64,000 bases of DNA from Epiperipatus broadwayi (lineage: Eukaryota; Onychophora; Udeonychophora; Euonychophora; Peripatidae), in contig JAQFVV010012416.1 of NCBI GenBank assembly GCA_028023455.1, positions 5,191,594 through 5,255,593 of the forward strand, written 5' to 3'. Both the position numbers and the translations under genes were made by a program. Each line of letters opens with the position of its first letter. Position 1 is the first letter of the stretch. The notes under the pieces are model-generated. The model searched no databases and was not told the origin of the DNA. It was given only the letters and a program-made list of their open reading frames with translations. Of the stretch, positions 48,167 through 59,080 are shown piece by piece.

Positions 48167-49056
48167 GGTACTGTGGTATTAGAGCTGCGACATGAAGAAT
48201 TATAATCGTTTAATCATCAAATTAATTAGGTTAATAAATCAAAAACATATTTTAAAATCTACATTTAAAAAAAAAAAAAACAATCTAACAAAAAAAAATA
48301 CAAAAAGCATTAATGTGAAGAATAGTTAAAATGCGTGTTTAAATCAAATTGAGTGTATGTTTGCATGTGCATATTCGGCATAATCTATTGTAATACATTG
48401 TACAGGTTTACACCTGCATTTATATATAATATATGCGGGATTCGAACTCAGACTTTCACACGACCTACAACTCTCAGTGCCATCTTATATTGCTGACTCA
48501 CCTGATTACACACATGTTGAAAAGATAAATAATCACCAATATAGGTATTTCGTGCTAAACCAGCACTCATTAAAGTATAAAGATTGGTTATCTTAATATA
48601 AAGCTGAGTACTAATTGTATATATGTGTGGAGATGGTAATCTAAACCAACTGATGAGTGCTGGTTTAGCACGAAATACGTATATTGGTGATTATTTATCT
48701 TTTCAACATGTGTGTGATCAGGTGAGTCAGCAATATAAGATGGCACTGAGAGTTGTAGGTCGTATAAAAGTCTGAGTTCGAGTCCCGCATATATTACATA
48801 CATAAACGCAGGTGTAAGCCTGTATAATGTATTAAAATAGATTATGCAGAATATGCACTTGTAAACACACACTCAATTTGATATAAACACGAATTTTAAC
48901 TATTCTTCACATTAATGCTTTTCGAATTTTTTTTTTTTAAAAATTGTTTTTTTTTTTAATGTAGATTTTAAAATATGTTTTTGATTTAATAACCTAATTA
49001 ATTTAATGATTAAATGATTATAATTCTTCATGTCGCAGCTCTAATACCACAGTACC
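48167..49056. repeat. Giant fold-back: two 404-bp arms, 82-bp loop
   Basis: Left arm 48167-48570 and right arm 48653-49056 are complementary almost end to end. GGTACTGTGGTATTAGAGC opposes GCTCTAATACCACAGTACC, and CGTGCTAAACCAGCACTCAT opposes ATGAGTGCTGGTTTAGCACG. The arms include family A sequence with GAGTTCGAGTCCCGC. The loop (48571-48652) matches the leader of the family A copy at 49.9 kb. Confidence 0.9.
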
Positions 49057-49920
49057 TTTTTTTAATATTACTAATAGCTTCTCAGTGTAGAGGATTGGTA
49101 GCGATATAATATTCCCAAACAATTTTTTTATTTCATCTTTTGGTGGTGAAAATCTTTATTAAGTACCATGTATAAAAGAAAAGCTTTATAATATAGTGAT
49201 AGGGCACCTAAATCATATAATTAAATCTGAGAGAGTATGTTTTTAGACTTCAATCAGTCTTAGAAGTTTTTTTTTCAGATAGCAAACTGAATTACTTATT
49301 CAATATTAATCGTAAATGAATATCTTGCTATTCTTAACTTGAGAATAAAACAAATAGAAAAATATCTAAATCCTCATCATCCAATGAGTGAAATTCTGGT
49401 AAATAATATCTTCCTCCTTCACCGTTTCTCTATAAGGAATGGCTGAAGAAGGCTTTGTTCTGCAGGGAACATGTAAAACTGTTTTAAATATATGCTACAT
49501 ATAATTGTGTGTGAGTAATTTTATGTGTGTTGGAATAGTTTTATATACATATGTCAAAATAAATTCTAGTAACCTGAATTTATTTTTGAGTTGCAATTTA
49601 CTTTTAAGAATGCCATTAGATTTGAGATCTATTATTAAAAAAAAAATTACGAAAAAAATCCTCTTCATAAAATTGGAAAAGCAATTTTTTGTTTTGATAA
49701 TAAAAAAAGAGGAGGAGAGGGGAATAAGAAGAAGGCAGAATTTAATACAAAGCAAAATAAAAAAATAAAAATAAAGTTATTAAAGAAATTATTTAATAGT
49801 CATTTCAAAAACATATGTAAGTATTGTATTCTGCATGTGGGCTTTGAGTGTTCCGTCATCACATTTCCAATGAAATGGACGGCTGAAGAGTTGTGGGGTG
49901 GAGTGGATTGAAGCCTGTCC
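49057..49920. other. AT-rich stretch, nothing coding supported
   Basis: Overlapping opposite frames at 49495-49768 are low-complexity. About 49830-49920 is GC-richer and leads into a family A copy. Confidence 0.35.
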
Positions 49921-50165
49921 ATTAAAGCATGAAGATTGGTTATGTTAATATAAGCTGAGTATTGATTGTATATATGTGTGGAAATGATAATCTGGACCAA
50001 TTGACGTGTGCTGGTTTAGCATGAAACACATATATTGGTGATTATTTAGCTTTTCGACATGTGTGTGATCAAGTGTATCAGCAGTATGAGATAGCGTGGA
50101 TAGTTGAGGGTCGTATGAAAGTCTGAGTTCAAACCCTCTACATATTACATATTGGAGTGCAGGTA
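49921..50165 (+). repeat. Family A copy with leader
   Basis: ATTAAAGCATGAAGATTGGT, GTATATATGTGTGGAAATG, GTGCTGGTTTAGCATGAAAC, TTTTCGACATGTGTGTGATC, then GTCTGAGTTCAAACCC. This is the same order as the loop and right arm of the 48.2-kb fold-back. Confidence 0.8.
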
Positions 50166-50247
50166 TGAAAAAGCTTGTACTGTAGAAAAAATTCATATAT
50201 TAAGAATATGTATACTATATTAATTTTATAATATAACATATAATAAG

Positions 50248-50280
<33 letters not shown>

Positions 50281-50336
50281 ATTAAGATATCTGTATTTTT
50301 ATATATATTTAATTTTATTTAAACTCCAGCAATAAT

Positions 50337-50449
50337 ATATAAATATAACTTTTTGATAGTTCAAACAGAGATTAATTAATGCAGATGTATTAAAAAACCC
50401 CAGCGGGATATATGTAATATTTGAACTATCAAAAAGTTATATTTATATC
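50337..50449. repeat. Perfect 29-bp inverted repeat
   Basis: ATATAAATATAACTTTTTGATAGTTCAAA (50337-50365, given as its inner part CTTTTTGATAGTTCAAA) is exactly inverted at 50421-50449, with 55 bp between. It resembles a very short terminal-inverted-repeat element. Confidence 0.75.
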
Positions 50450-50567
50450 TATTAACTGAAGATTGTTAAATGTGAGGCTCATCCTCCCCCTCTGATTAGT
50501 AACAGTGATTTCAGAATAGCTAATAGTTGCCCTGAAATTACATTAATATGTATAATTAAACCACTAA

Positions 50568-50625
50568 ACATCACATGATCACCATGAACACATGGCACTA
50601 CTATATGGAGAGTTTTTGCCTGTTT
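50568..50625. repeat. Family B deletion derivative
   Basis: The outer motif AAACATCACATGATCACCAT is joined almost directly to GGCACTACTATATGGAGAGT and TTTGCCTG. The interior and the other arm are missing. Confidence 0.75.
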
Positions 50626-50939
50626 ACTAATATGTATAATTCATGGAATATGTCAATAAACTGAATGCTTATATATGATTCAAGCTTAGATACAGATGGG
50701 CTCATTCTGTACTTACTTTTATTGACTATTAGTTTACTGTATAGCTCTTTGGTTATTTTAAATATTTGCATTAATAATATATTTAAAAAAAATTTACATG
50801 TATGTTGATATGCTTTACAAAGTGTATAATAAATCTTTAGTCAATGTTTTTGGAATTCCATTCAGCTTAATATATTTTCAGTGCACAAAGCATCTAAGAA
50901 ACCATGATTATAGACTTCATGAAGCATATTAACATATTG

Positions 50940-51540
50940 TTATATCCGCACTTACAACTGTGCCAATGTTATATCTACAAGTCATACTGTGCGGTCAGCC
51001 AATAACGTTATACAATTCCCACGCTGTTCTTGTCCAATGAGTGTCTCCAATGAATCGGTCTGCAATGAAGCTCTCCAATGAATTGGTCTGCAATGAATTC
51101 TTTCCAATGAATTGGTCTGCAATGAAGCTCTCCAACGAATTGGTCTGCAATCTCTCCGCTGAATTGGTCTGCAACCAATGCTCTCCAATGAATTGGTCTG
51201 CCACGAAGCTCTCCAAATGATTGGTCGGCAACAAAGCTCTCCAACGAATTGGTCTGCAATGAAGCTCTCCAACGAATGCTCTCAATATTTCCACTGCGGT
51301 CTCTTTCAGCTACACCCGTGAACTACATTTCCACTGGGCGCTGATCATTAACCGCCAGCACTGACGTGAGATATCTCTACTTAAATACTGCTTACTCAGT
51401 ACTGCTTGACTGCTCTCCACTGCTCTCTATATTACACTGCTCGATGTTACCCAGTCTTCTTATCGCTCTCTGACAACTGCAATGATCAATCAATGCACTG
51501 ACTAATAAGGTAATGTCTCTTATCTAGAAACATTTGTAAT
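50940..51540. mobile_element. LTR-like GC-richer island with minisatellite
   Basis: About 600 bp of higher GC content. It has a minisatellite (next entry), then GGCGCTGATCATTAACCGCC, a TATA-like TTAAATA at about 51382 and an initiator-like ACTCAGTACTGC. A promoter-bearing LTR is one reading. No polyadenylation signal, paired copy or TSD was identified. Confidence 0.35.
51030..51280. repeat. 28-29-bp minisatellite with paired CCAAT boxes
   Basis: About nine imperfect units of the form CTCCAATGAATTGGTCTGCA plus AATGAAG or similar. All three minus-strand frames stay open because the unit lacks stops, which explains the overlapping 83-99-codon frames there. Confidence 0.85.
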
Positions 51541-52399
51541 TAGCAAATATTTCTAGGAATTGTCGATTGCCATTACATTAATGCACTAATTAAATTCCTC
51601 AGCTATCAGAGCGCGATCTAAAAACAGCCTTACAAATAAATTCTAGTTTTTTATGGAGTGCACAAACATGTCTGCCATTTTACAAAACACTACACATACA
51701 TATGCTAAATTTATTATATATAGGAGTATTTTAATTTAGAAAAATTAAGATGCATTATACATGTCTATAAACGTGCAACAGCATAAGTTATTATCTAATT
51801 CACACTATAATGCTAAAGTTTTTGGAATAAATGTGGAAATTCCACTTTATAACATAAAACTTGTTTGAAAGATATAATTAAAGAGATAAGAGCAACAAAT
51901 AAACTGGAAAAAAAAAAGTTATAAATACCAAACATTAAAAGAAAGATATAAAACTAAGTACATCTTTACATCACTTAGCAGGGCAATTGATCCTCAAAAC
52001 TCATTATTAAGCAAGAATATTGTATTCAGAATAAGCATTTATAATGGAAAAATTAGCTGGTTACTCCAGCTAAAAAATTACACTATAAGTTGGGAATATT
52101 ATGTTAAAAAAATAATTTATCAAGTACAGTATATATAAAAATTTAAAAAAACCCTTAATATACGTTATATGCTTGTATAAATTATGCTATATTATGCAAG
52201 TATTCACTTAAAATATGTATTTATGTATATATGATAATGCAACTTAAATATATGCAAAAAGAGAAAAACTCTTAGCTTAAAGTTGTTACTTCCTGTAATC
52301 CATCCACCAATGGTTATTATGCAGTTTGGTTTCCCAGCTCAAAGATTTTCTTGATTTTTTCATAGACATATTAGTTACTATGATGACAAAATAGAATCT
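51541..52399. other. AT-rich stretch, nothing recognised
   Basis: No exon or element boundary was seen. Confidence 0.4.
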
Positions 52400-52605
52400 A
52401 CCATTAAGCATCACATGATCACTACCTCAGATCCAAAGCTCCTCACTGACGAAGGCCACAAGCCAGAAACTAGTCTGGGGATATTGGATGAGTAGGCATT
52501 AGATAGGGATTTTATTCACAAGCCTTCTGGCATCCATTGATTACTCTGTTTGGCACAGGGTGGCACTACTGTATGGAGAGAGTTTTGCCTTGAATATGTT
52601 TAAAT
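52400..52605 (-). repeat. Family B copy, one arm
   Basis: ACCATTAAGCATCACATGATC, GACGAAGGCCACAAGCCAG, AACTAGTCTGGGGATATTGG, TAGATAGGGATTTTAT and GTATGGAGAGAGTTTTGCC. Confidence 0.85.
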
Positions 52606-53645
52606 AGAATCTCTAAGAAAAAGTTTTTTATCTCTAGAAAAAAAGTGTGTTTTCACTGTCCAAAAAGCACAGCAAAATAGACAGAAAAAGTGAAACTAAA
52701 GTAGCATTTAATGTTTTGTTTTTTTTTGTATTTTGCAGAACTGTTTTTTATTACACTGAAAAAAAATCCATACTGAAGTTTCATTTTTTTAAAATTTGTA
52801 TTACAATATTACTATATACTATATTATTTGTGTTAAATTATTAACATTAAAAAAAAAACAATGTCCAATAACAAATTATTTGATTGACTATAAAGACTTA
52901 TTTATCATTAGTGTAACAAGAGCCAAATAAACATACTATTTCTTATAAAAAGTTACCGTCAACTTTAAAAAAAATTTTCAGCGTATTGAAAAAAGAAAAA
53001 AAAATCTAATGATTCTGAGTTTGCATATTGTAATCAATATTTAAGGTTTTTGTTACAATGTGTACTGTGTTCATTTAAAAAATAAATACAATAGCTGTAG
53101 TGAGGTTTTTGGGCATGACATGTCACTATTTTATCAAGTTTAGTAACCATGTTTTGCAATGACTTAGCAATTTGTCGAATAATACAATACATTTTGATTG
53201 CAGATTTACAGCCTTTTTTATTAAAAGTTAAAAGCCATTAATCTTATTTACTTTATCTGTATTGCATTTTCATCATATATAATTTCTTATTAATTGCATA
53301 AAATCATCCTTACATTTTTTTCCCAAAATGCAATTCAAATGTGGATAGTAGTTTCAATTTGATTGATATTAACGTTCGTAAAGATTTTAATTCAAAATTG
53401 ATTGCCTGAAATTTTAGCTAAAATTTATACTGTACACAGTTTAAAATTTAATATTGATAGTGCATATGACCAAAAAATATTTTTAGTTTTATCCTGAATA
53501 AAATTTTATTTTTTTCTTGGTTCTGAATTTTTTTACTCATGCAAAATACCTCCTTTGCTTTGGATATTTGAAAAGAATTACGAGCTGATTTAAAATCAAA
53601 CAAAGAAGAGTGTATAAAACTCAATGTGTTATCTCTACATTCCAT
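52606..53645. other. AT-rich stretch, nothing recognised
   Basis: The 65-codon frames at 52647-52844 (+) and 53448-53645 (-) are Phe/Lys/Ile-rich and without motifs. Confidence 0.4.
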
Positions 53646-53649
53646 AGAT

Positions 53650-54845
53650 ACATTTATATTTCAACATTTCTACAACTCTTTCTACAGAATGTTCCTGCAG
53701 TATCCCAACTCCTCGTCCTTTAAGGAGATCACTCCCACAGACAAGCCCCCCCCCCCCTGTTAGCATTAGTTGGCTGGAAACACACATCCCTCATCTCCAA
53801 ATTTACTACTATTTCTAACAAGCCATCCTCAATGAAAATCAATTTCTGGAAAGCTTACTACATCATTAATCCTGATGTTTCTGCAGAATCAACTCTCCTG
53901 CAGCTCAACAACCATCTTCTAATTAAGAAATTTAAGCAATGGTTCCTTGAGCCCAAATTCTTGACTTTCTGTTGACGATAAACCTCAATGCCTTGCCCAC
54001 TAAACATTTTCTTGTACATCACCGAGGATGCTCAAACATAGATTACACTTGCACCCTATGCCTCAGAGAAGAGGAAACTTTTCTTCACCTCCTCTGCTAC
54101 TGTGTTTCCCTTCAATCCTACAGAAACCTTATAGCTTCCATGCTAAATGACAAAATGCCTTCATTATCTACTCTCATTGACAATATACTGTGTGTATCCA
54201 TCCCAGAGATACATTCATCAACATTCTTATTGTTTTTGCTATGGTACACCCGATGCTGGCTTACCTTCGATCACGTACTGAATCATCCATTTGATTTATA
54301 TATTGACAAAATAGAAAAAATTCAGAAGAGGGACCAGAATTTGGCTCCCTCCTACATCTATGATGCCACATGGAAGCTAACTGATTTGCCTCCCTAAAGC
54401 TGATCCCTTTCATACCTGAATAGAAATCACCTACCCTGGAAATGATTAGGGGTTGATTTGCATGCATTCCTTTTGGGATTGATTATGATTTGCCTTACTC
54501 CTCAAACTTATTGCCCAGACCCTGAGTATTATGATATTGACTTCTATTCTGAAGGGTCAGTTTACCTACACAAACCTGTCTTATGCATGGACAAAAGTTT
54601 AGAACTATCTTTGTACATTTCAAGACATGCAAGTTTAGTCACCTACCACCAAGATATTAAATCCCAGGCTCTTTCCTTTGCCTCTATGCATCATATTACT
54701 CCTTATAAGCTGTGCTATGCAAGATGTGTCAATATTGAACTTCTACCTCTCTGAATACCATTTAATGTATCTTATGTCTAATTTTATCATAAGCTGTAAC
54801 CAATTTTAGAATAAAATATTCTTTTTAAAAAAAAAAAAAAAAAAG
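53650..54845 (+). pseudogene. LINE relic, 3' end with poly(A)
   Basis: A 141-codon frame at 53972-54397 contains LPTKHFLVHHRG, then CTLC-x8-H-x4-C, a C-terminal zinc knuckle of the type in LINE polyproteins and closely similar in layout to the 1.6-kb relic. Upstream, 53690-53970, a frame broken by a shift and a stop reads KINFWKAYYIINPDVS and QLNNHLLIKKFKQWF. A further 98-codon frame lies at 54458-54754. The element ends with AATAAA-like sequence and a poly(A) run at about 54827-54845, as expected for target-primed retrotransposition. It is 5'-truncated, with no RT core present. Confidence 0.7.
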
Positions 54846-55680
54846 AAGTGTTATTTTTGATTTACATTTAGAAAGTTTTCATATTAATTGTATAAATCTG
54901 AAACTGTTTTACCCTATTAGCTCCCCCCTTTTTTAACTAAAAATATTTTAAATTAGCGATGGTAGCACTTTAATTTAATAGAAAAAATTTAGTTCAAAAT
55001 TGACTGAATATTTTAGCTAATATATGTACAATACTATACATTTTTAATTTTATGCTGAATGAATTTGCTATTTTTTATAGTACTATGTTGATATACATTC
55101 ATGTACTGAATGAACCTTTTTACTTTTTTTTTATTTTTGTACTCATTAACAAGGAAAATCTTTACTTTTGTTATGTTATTAATGAAGTACTAATTGTCTT
55201 TTAAAAACACTGGATGAAAATTAAATAATGAAAATTAAATAAAATACTGTACCTTCATTAATCATATTTTAAGCTTATAATCAGAATATTGAATGCAGCA
55301 CTGTTTTATGAATAAAATATGTGGATATAATTTCAGTATGAAAGTCATTCCAGTGCAGTATTTTGCTTTTGGATAAGATTACTTTAATAGCTATTCTCTG
55401 ATATCTTCAATGTTACAAAATGGCCACAAATAAATGGCCACCAAAAATTTTTTTATATTTTCTTTTACAATCGTTATAGTGAATAATCGATTGGAAATCA
55501 AAATAGTGGGTACAAATTGATCGCTATTGTGAATCCTTGCAAAAAGGCCAAGTGTTAAGCAGGGGAAAGATGTAATATTTACCATTTACTTAGAAGAAAC
55601 ATTTAAAAAAAAAATAGAAGTAAAAGAAGATTAGAAATTAGAAAAGCAATATATTTATTGTGGAATTCTTGAATATATAA
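54846..55680. other. AT-rich stretch, nothing recognised
   Basis: The 64-codon minus frame at 55391-55585 has no motif. Confidence 0.4.
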
Positions 55681-55689
55681 AATATATAT

Positions 55690-56640
55690 CTTTTTTTCTT
55701 TCTTGATTTTCTTACTTCTGACGATCTCTTCAACCAAAAGCCTCCTGTATTCTTCTCTATAGATCTATCAATGCCTCCAAACAGACCATTTCTTTCCATT
55801 TTCAATAGGTTTTCCTTCCATCATTTATTTGGTCTTTCTCCTTCTCCTCTCCCACCTTTCACTTTGCAACCAACCATCATCTCTGACATTGTTTTTCTTC
55901 ATTCTTCTAACATAATGATACCATCTTAATTTCTTTTCTTCAATGATACTTATAACATGTTTTTATTCCAATTACTTCTTTGATCTCTTAATCTGGACTT
56001 TTCTCCAATCTTGATTTTTTGCTAACAATTTCTGCTCATTTTCTTTGTCATTGTTCTTGTTGCTGCAATAGACTATATCATACATGCCTTCTTGTTATCA
56101 CCAATATATTGTTATTCTATAAAACTGAGTTGATTACTATATTGTCTGCCTCATTTTAGCAATTCTTCCACAGTTCATTTTCTTTTGATGAGGCATTTTT
56201 TTCAACAATTGATCCCAAATATTTAAAACCTGTCCACTTTCATAATTTTTTCCCCATTACTGATCATTTTAAATTTTCTTCTGTTGCCAGTCTTTCCAAA
56301 ATTGATATTAAATCCCATTTTGTGTATTTCTCCATAAGCTTTCTCAGAATATATTCAATATTTGCCGTATCCTGTCACGTGATCATCTACAAATAATAAA
56401 GTGAATAAATATCTACTATTACAAAATTTTATGCCCATTTTTAAAATATTTTTTTGTCCTTACTTTAAGGTCATATTGATATTGATCAGAGTTGGCAATA
56501 TACAATGTCTTTGCAATTGTCTTATCTTATGAAAAATGTCTTTGATATCTCCAGATTTACCTTCACTTGATATCTACTTTATTCACATATTCTCTTAATT
56601 AATCAAGAAATTAACAATTCTGACCATTTTCAGTGCTTTC
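55690..56640 (-). pseudogene. LINE reverse-transcriptase relic of a second type
   Basis: On the minus strand LLFVDD (about 56380-56397) is the catalytic box, followed by SEKAYGEIHKMGFNINFGKT, matching the GLxINxxKT motif. Next comes IMKVDRFKYLGSIVEKNASS (through one frameshift), matching VxxFKYLGS of RTE/Jockey-like RTs, and farther down a Lys/Arg-rich C-terminus (KVGGEGERPNKxWKENLLKM) like the RGRxxxxW end of those proteins. Many stops and shifts show it is inactive. It points away from the 53.65-54.85 kb relic. Confidence 0.72.
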
Positions 56641-56787
56641 TACAGCTGAATATTACTAGTGAATAAGCAAAAAAAATAGTTATGCAATATGTCATTTGAT
56701 ATGATGTCCTTGTAATTAATAATAACTGAGGTTACTAGAAATATACAGAATCTGTAATAAATTTGAAATTTATAGATGGATGGATTT

Positions 56788-57137
56788 ATATAATAATCAA
56801 TCTAAATAAGATTGAAACAAACAACTAAATATAGTATAATTATTTATAGAGAGGCAAAACTCTCCCTACAGTAGTGCCATTCAGTACAAGCTAAACTAAT
56901 TAACAGATACAGGATCGAATTATTTAATTCTCAAACTGGCTTTCATCTTTTATTGAGATCATTTCAAGATATCTTGAAACAGTTTCAATAAGAGATGAAA
57001 GCTGGTTTTATAATTAATAATTATATTATATTTAGTTGACATATTGAAAAGATCTCAATAAGAGATGAAAGTTAGTTTGATAATTATTATATTTAGTTGT
57101 TTGTTTCAACCTTACTTAGAATGATTATTATATTAGT
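56788..57137. repeat. Nested inverted repeat with family B fragment inside
   Basis: Outer arms about 56790-56846 and 57080-57131 pair (GAAACAAACAACTAAATATA with TATATTTAGTTGTTTGTTTC). Inside lie a family B start (GGCAAAACTCTCCCTACAG, 56853-56920) and a palindrome CTTTCATCTTTTATTGAGAT ... ATAAGAGATGAAAG (about 56940-57002). Confidence 0.75.
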
Positions 57138-57294
57138 TATATGTGTATAACAACACTGTGGACAAAGAATTTTTATATTGGATATTTGACCATATTCATA
57201 ATTTTAAAAGTGTTTGATATTACAAATAACTGTAATAAAAACTCAAATACAGAATGAGGTAATAATAATAAAGAATATGCATAATTATTATCAT

Positions 57295-57799
57295 ATCTGA
57301 CCTTGCCATGTAGACTATTCCAGATTCCTTGCCCGATTGGCTAGCACCTGGTCACTATCCAATGGGGATAAATCCTTCATTGGGGTTTGTGTACATAATC
57401 CAAGTCTTTCCAGTTAAGTAGGAGATCTGCCATTAAATAGTCAGCCTTTTTTGGAGGCAAGGCAGAGCAATTACTTCTGTCAATCCGAATGACTGAACGT
57501 GCTTTCTCATAAACCCTCTGCCATCAGCAAAGGTATTTTCTCTAGTCTTTATTGTGCCATCCACACAGTAAGACAGATCTACCTAAGGACTGGAAACTGA
57601 TAAGTCCACAGCTGACATGAGGCAAGCTGTCGTGCAGAGCCGGAAAAGTCTGAACTAGAGCTGACTCGAGGCAAGCTATTCTGCACAGCTGGAAGTCTGA
57701 ACTAGAGCGTACTGCACAGCCAGAAGAGTCATACTTGAACTCATAAGGCAGGCTATTTATATAGCTGGAAATGAGTTTCAATACTTGGCTACCTCAGCA
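57295..57799 (-). mobile_element. LTR-like element, minus copy (solo LTR candidate)
   Basis: Read on the minus strand it starts TGCTGAGGTAGCC and has a TATATAAATA box at 57754-57763. It then has three repeats of a unit containing AGTTCAGACTT and GGCTSTGCA, an AATAAA signal at 57548-57553 about 200 nt later, and ends GGCAAGGTCAGATA. This promoter-then-polyadenylation order is that of an LTR. The plus copy is at 37.7 kb. Confidence 0.5.
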
Positions 57800-58499
57800 T
57801 TAAATTATATAGACCATATTTATATGTTTTATTAACTAACATGTGTTTATATTTTTGTCACTAATAAATTATACATATTGACTGTTGTTTAGTGTCATAA
57901 TTTATCTGTTGGTTTGGAACCGAACCTGCAAATTTAGCCAAACACAACACTTATATTACAGTATATAATACATGAAAACACTTAGAATAAAACTATAAAA
58001 AAATCAGAATACAGGATTAGATGAATTAAAATATTTGTAAAAAATTATCACAGTGTGAACTTTGTGTGTATGGACTAAAAAACTAAACAGTACATATAAC
58101 AATAAAAAGTGAATGCATAAATGTACAATATACAGTATTATTAATTATGGTTATGAGATATTTATATCTACTATATTGTTACATATGTATATATTATATC
58201 AGGTTCAGCAACCTTTTACTGGTGCCATGCCAATATGATTCTACCAATTATATTAAATATAATTTCAAAATTGGTCCGGTTATAATAGACTTCAAAATTA
58301 TGTATTATATACTTTTGAAGCCCATAGTAATCAGATCTGATATTATTGGTCATTCAATATTTTAAAAGTTGTGTTTCAATAATATACTTTATTGTACAAA
58401 AAATAGATTACATGAATTTACAATGGTTTTGCCAGTGTTACAAAGGCATGACTGATCTAACAGCATTGTTCAAATAGGTTTACAAATTATTAGTTACTG

Positions 58500-58614
58500 T
58501 TGTCTTGCATTGTTAGCCGAGAGGTATCGCAGCCGCCATGCAAGCAAATAGTTGGTTGCAGACGGTTGTGGGTTCGCGTCCCGGCCGATGCTATGACACA
58601 TGGAAAAAAAAAAA
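58500..58614 (+). mobile_element. tRNA-derived SINE (family C) with 16-bp TSD
   Basis: TSD AAATTATTAGTTACTG at 58484-58499 and 58615-58630. The body has TTAGCCGAGAGGTATCGC (A box), GTGGGTTCGCGTCCCGG (B box), CTATGACACATGG and a poly(A) tail of 13. It is inserted inside the hAT-like element. Confidence 0.9.
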
Positions 58615-58807
58615 AAATTATTAGTTACTGGGTACACTTTAACATAGATGATTACAGTACAATTAAAGGAGATAAGATTAAATTAAAAAAATTAAAGTTG
58701 TAATTAATAATTTGTAAATCGCATATTATGAATAGAAGTTTTTCAAATGAATTAATCGATAAAAAATCCAGGCAAAATTAATCCTCCATGGATGTAAAAA
58801 AAAGTTC

Positions 58808-59014
58808 ATCCCACTTAGTAAATTAAACCGAATAATGGTTTCCATTTACATGTGAGTTGCATATGCAAAACTCATGCCTGCAATTAAAATATATATATTA
58901 TTTCAATTCAATCCCACTTAGTAAATTAAACCGAATAATGGTTTCCATTTACATGTGAGTTGCATATGCAAAACTCATGCCTGCAATTAAAATATATATA
59001 TATTATTATTTCAA
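58808..59014. repeat. 103-bp tandem duplication
   Basis: The segment starting ATCCCACTTAGTAAATTAAA at 58808 recurs at 58911 with almost no change except in the (TA)n tract. It lies inside the hAT-like element. Confidence 0.9.
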
Positions 59015-59080
59015 TTCAATTAGTATCATTGATAATCGTTCTGCATGCCACGCGTAACCTTGCCAACCCCTGTATTATAC

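Larger units (their letters stand above)
58200..59072. mobile_element. hAT-like non-autonomous element with nested insertions
   Basis: The left end CAGGTTCAGCAACCTTTTAC and the reverse complement of the right end CAGGGGTTGGCAAGGTTACG resemble each other and hAT termini, and both lead to a GGCATGC/GCCATGC stretch. Flanks TATTATAT (58192-58199) and TATTATAC (59073-59080) match at 7 of 8, the TSD length of hAT elements. A SINE and a tandem duplication lie inside. No transposase is present. Confidence 0.65.

Noticed and set aside
50982-51294. Three overlapping minus-strand frames with repeated ADQF/CRPIHW/QTNSLES motifs
   Set aside because: They arise from one 28-29-bp minisatellite without stop codons, read in all three frames; not a repeat protein.
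57542-57781. 79-codon minus frame with several cysteines, considered as a host-gene exon
   Set aside because: It lies in the LTR-like repeat with internal tandem units and its cysteine spacing fits neither EGF nor Kunitz.
58500-58614. Functional tRNA gene
   Set aside because: A and B boxes are present, but the body cannot be folded by eye into a normal cloverleaf, and the A tail and TSD mark it as a SINE. The same applies to the other family C copies.
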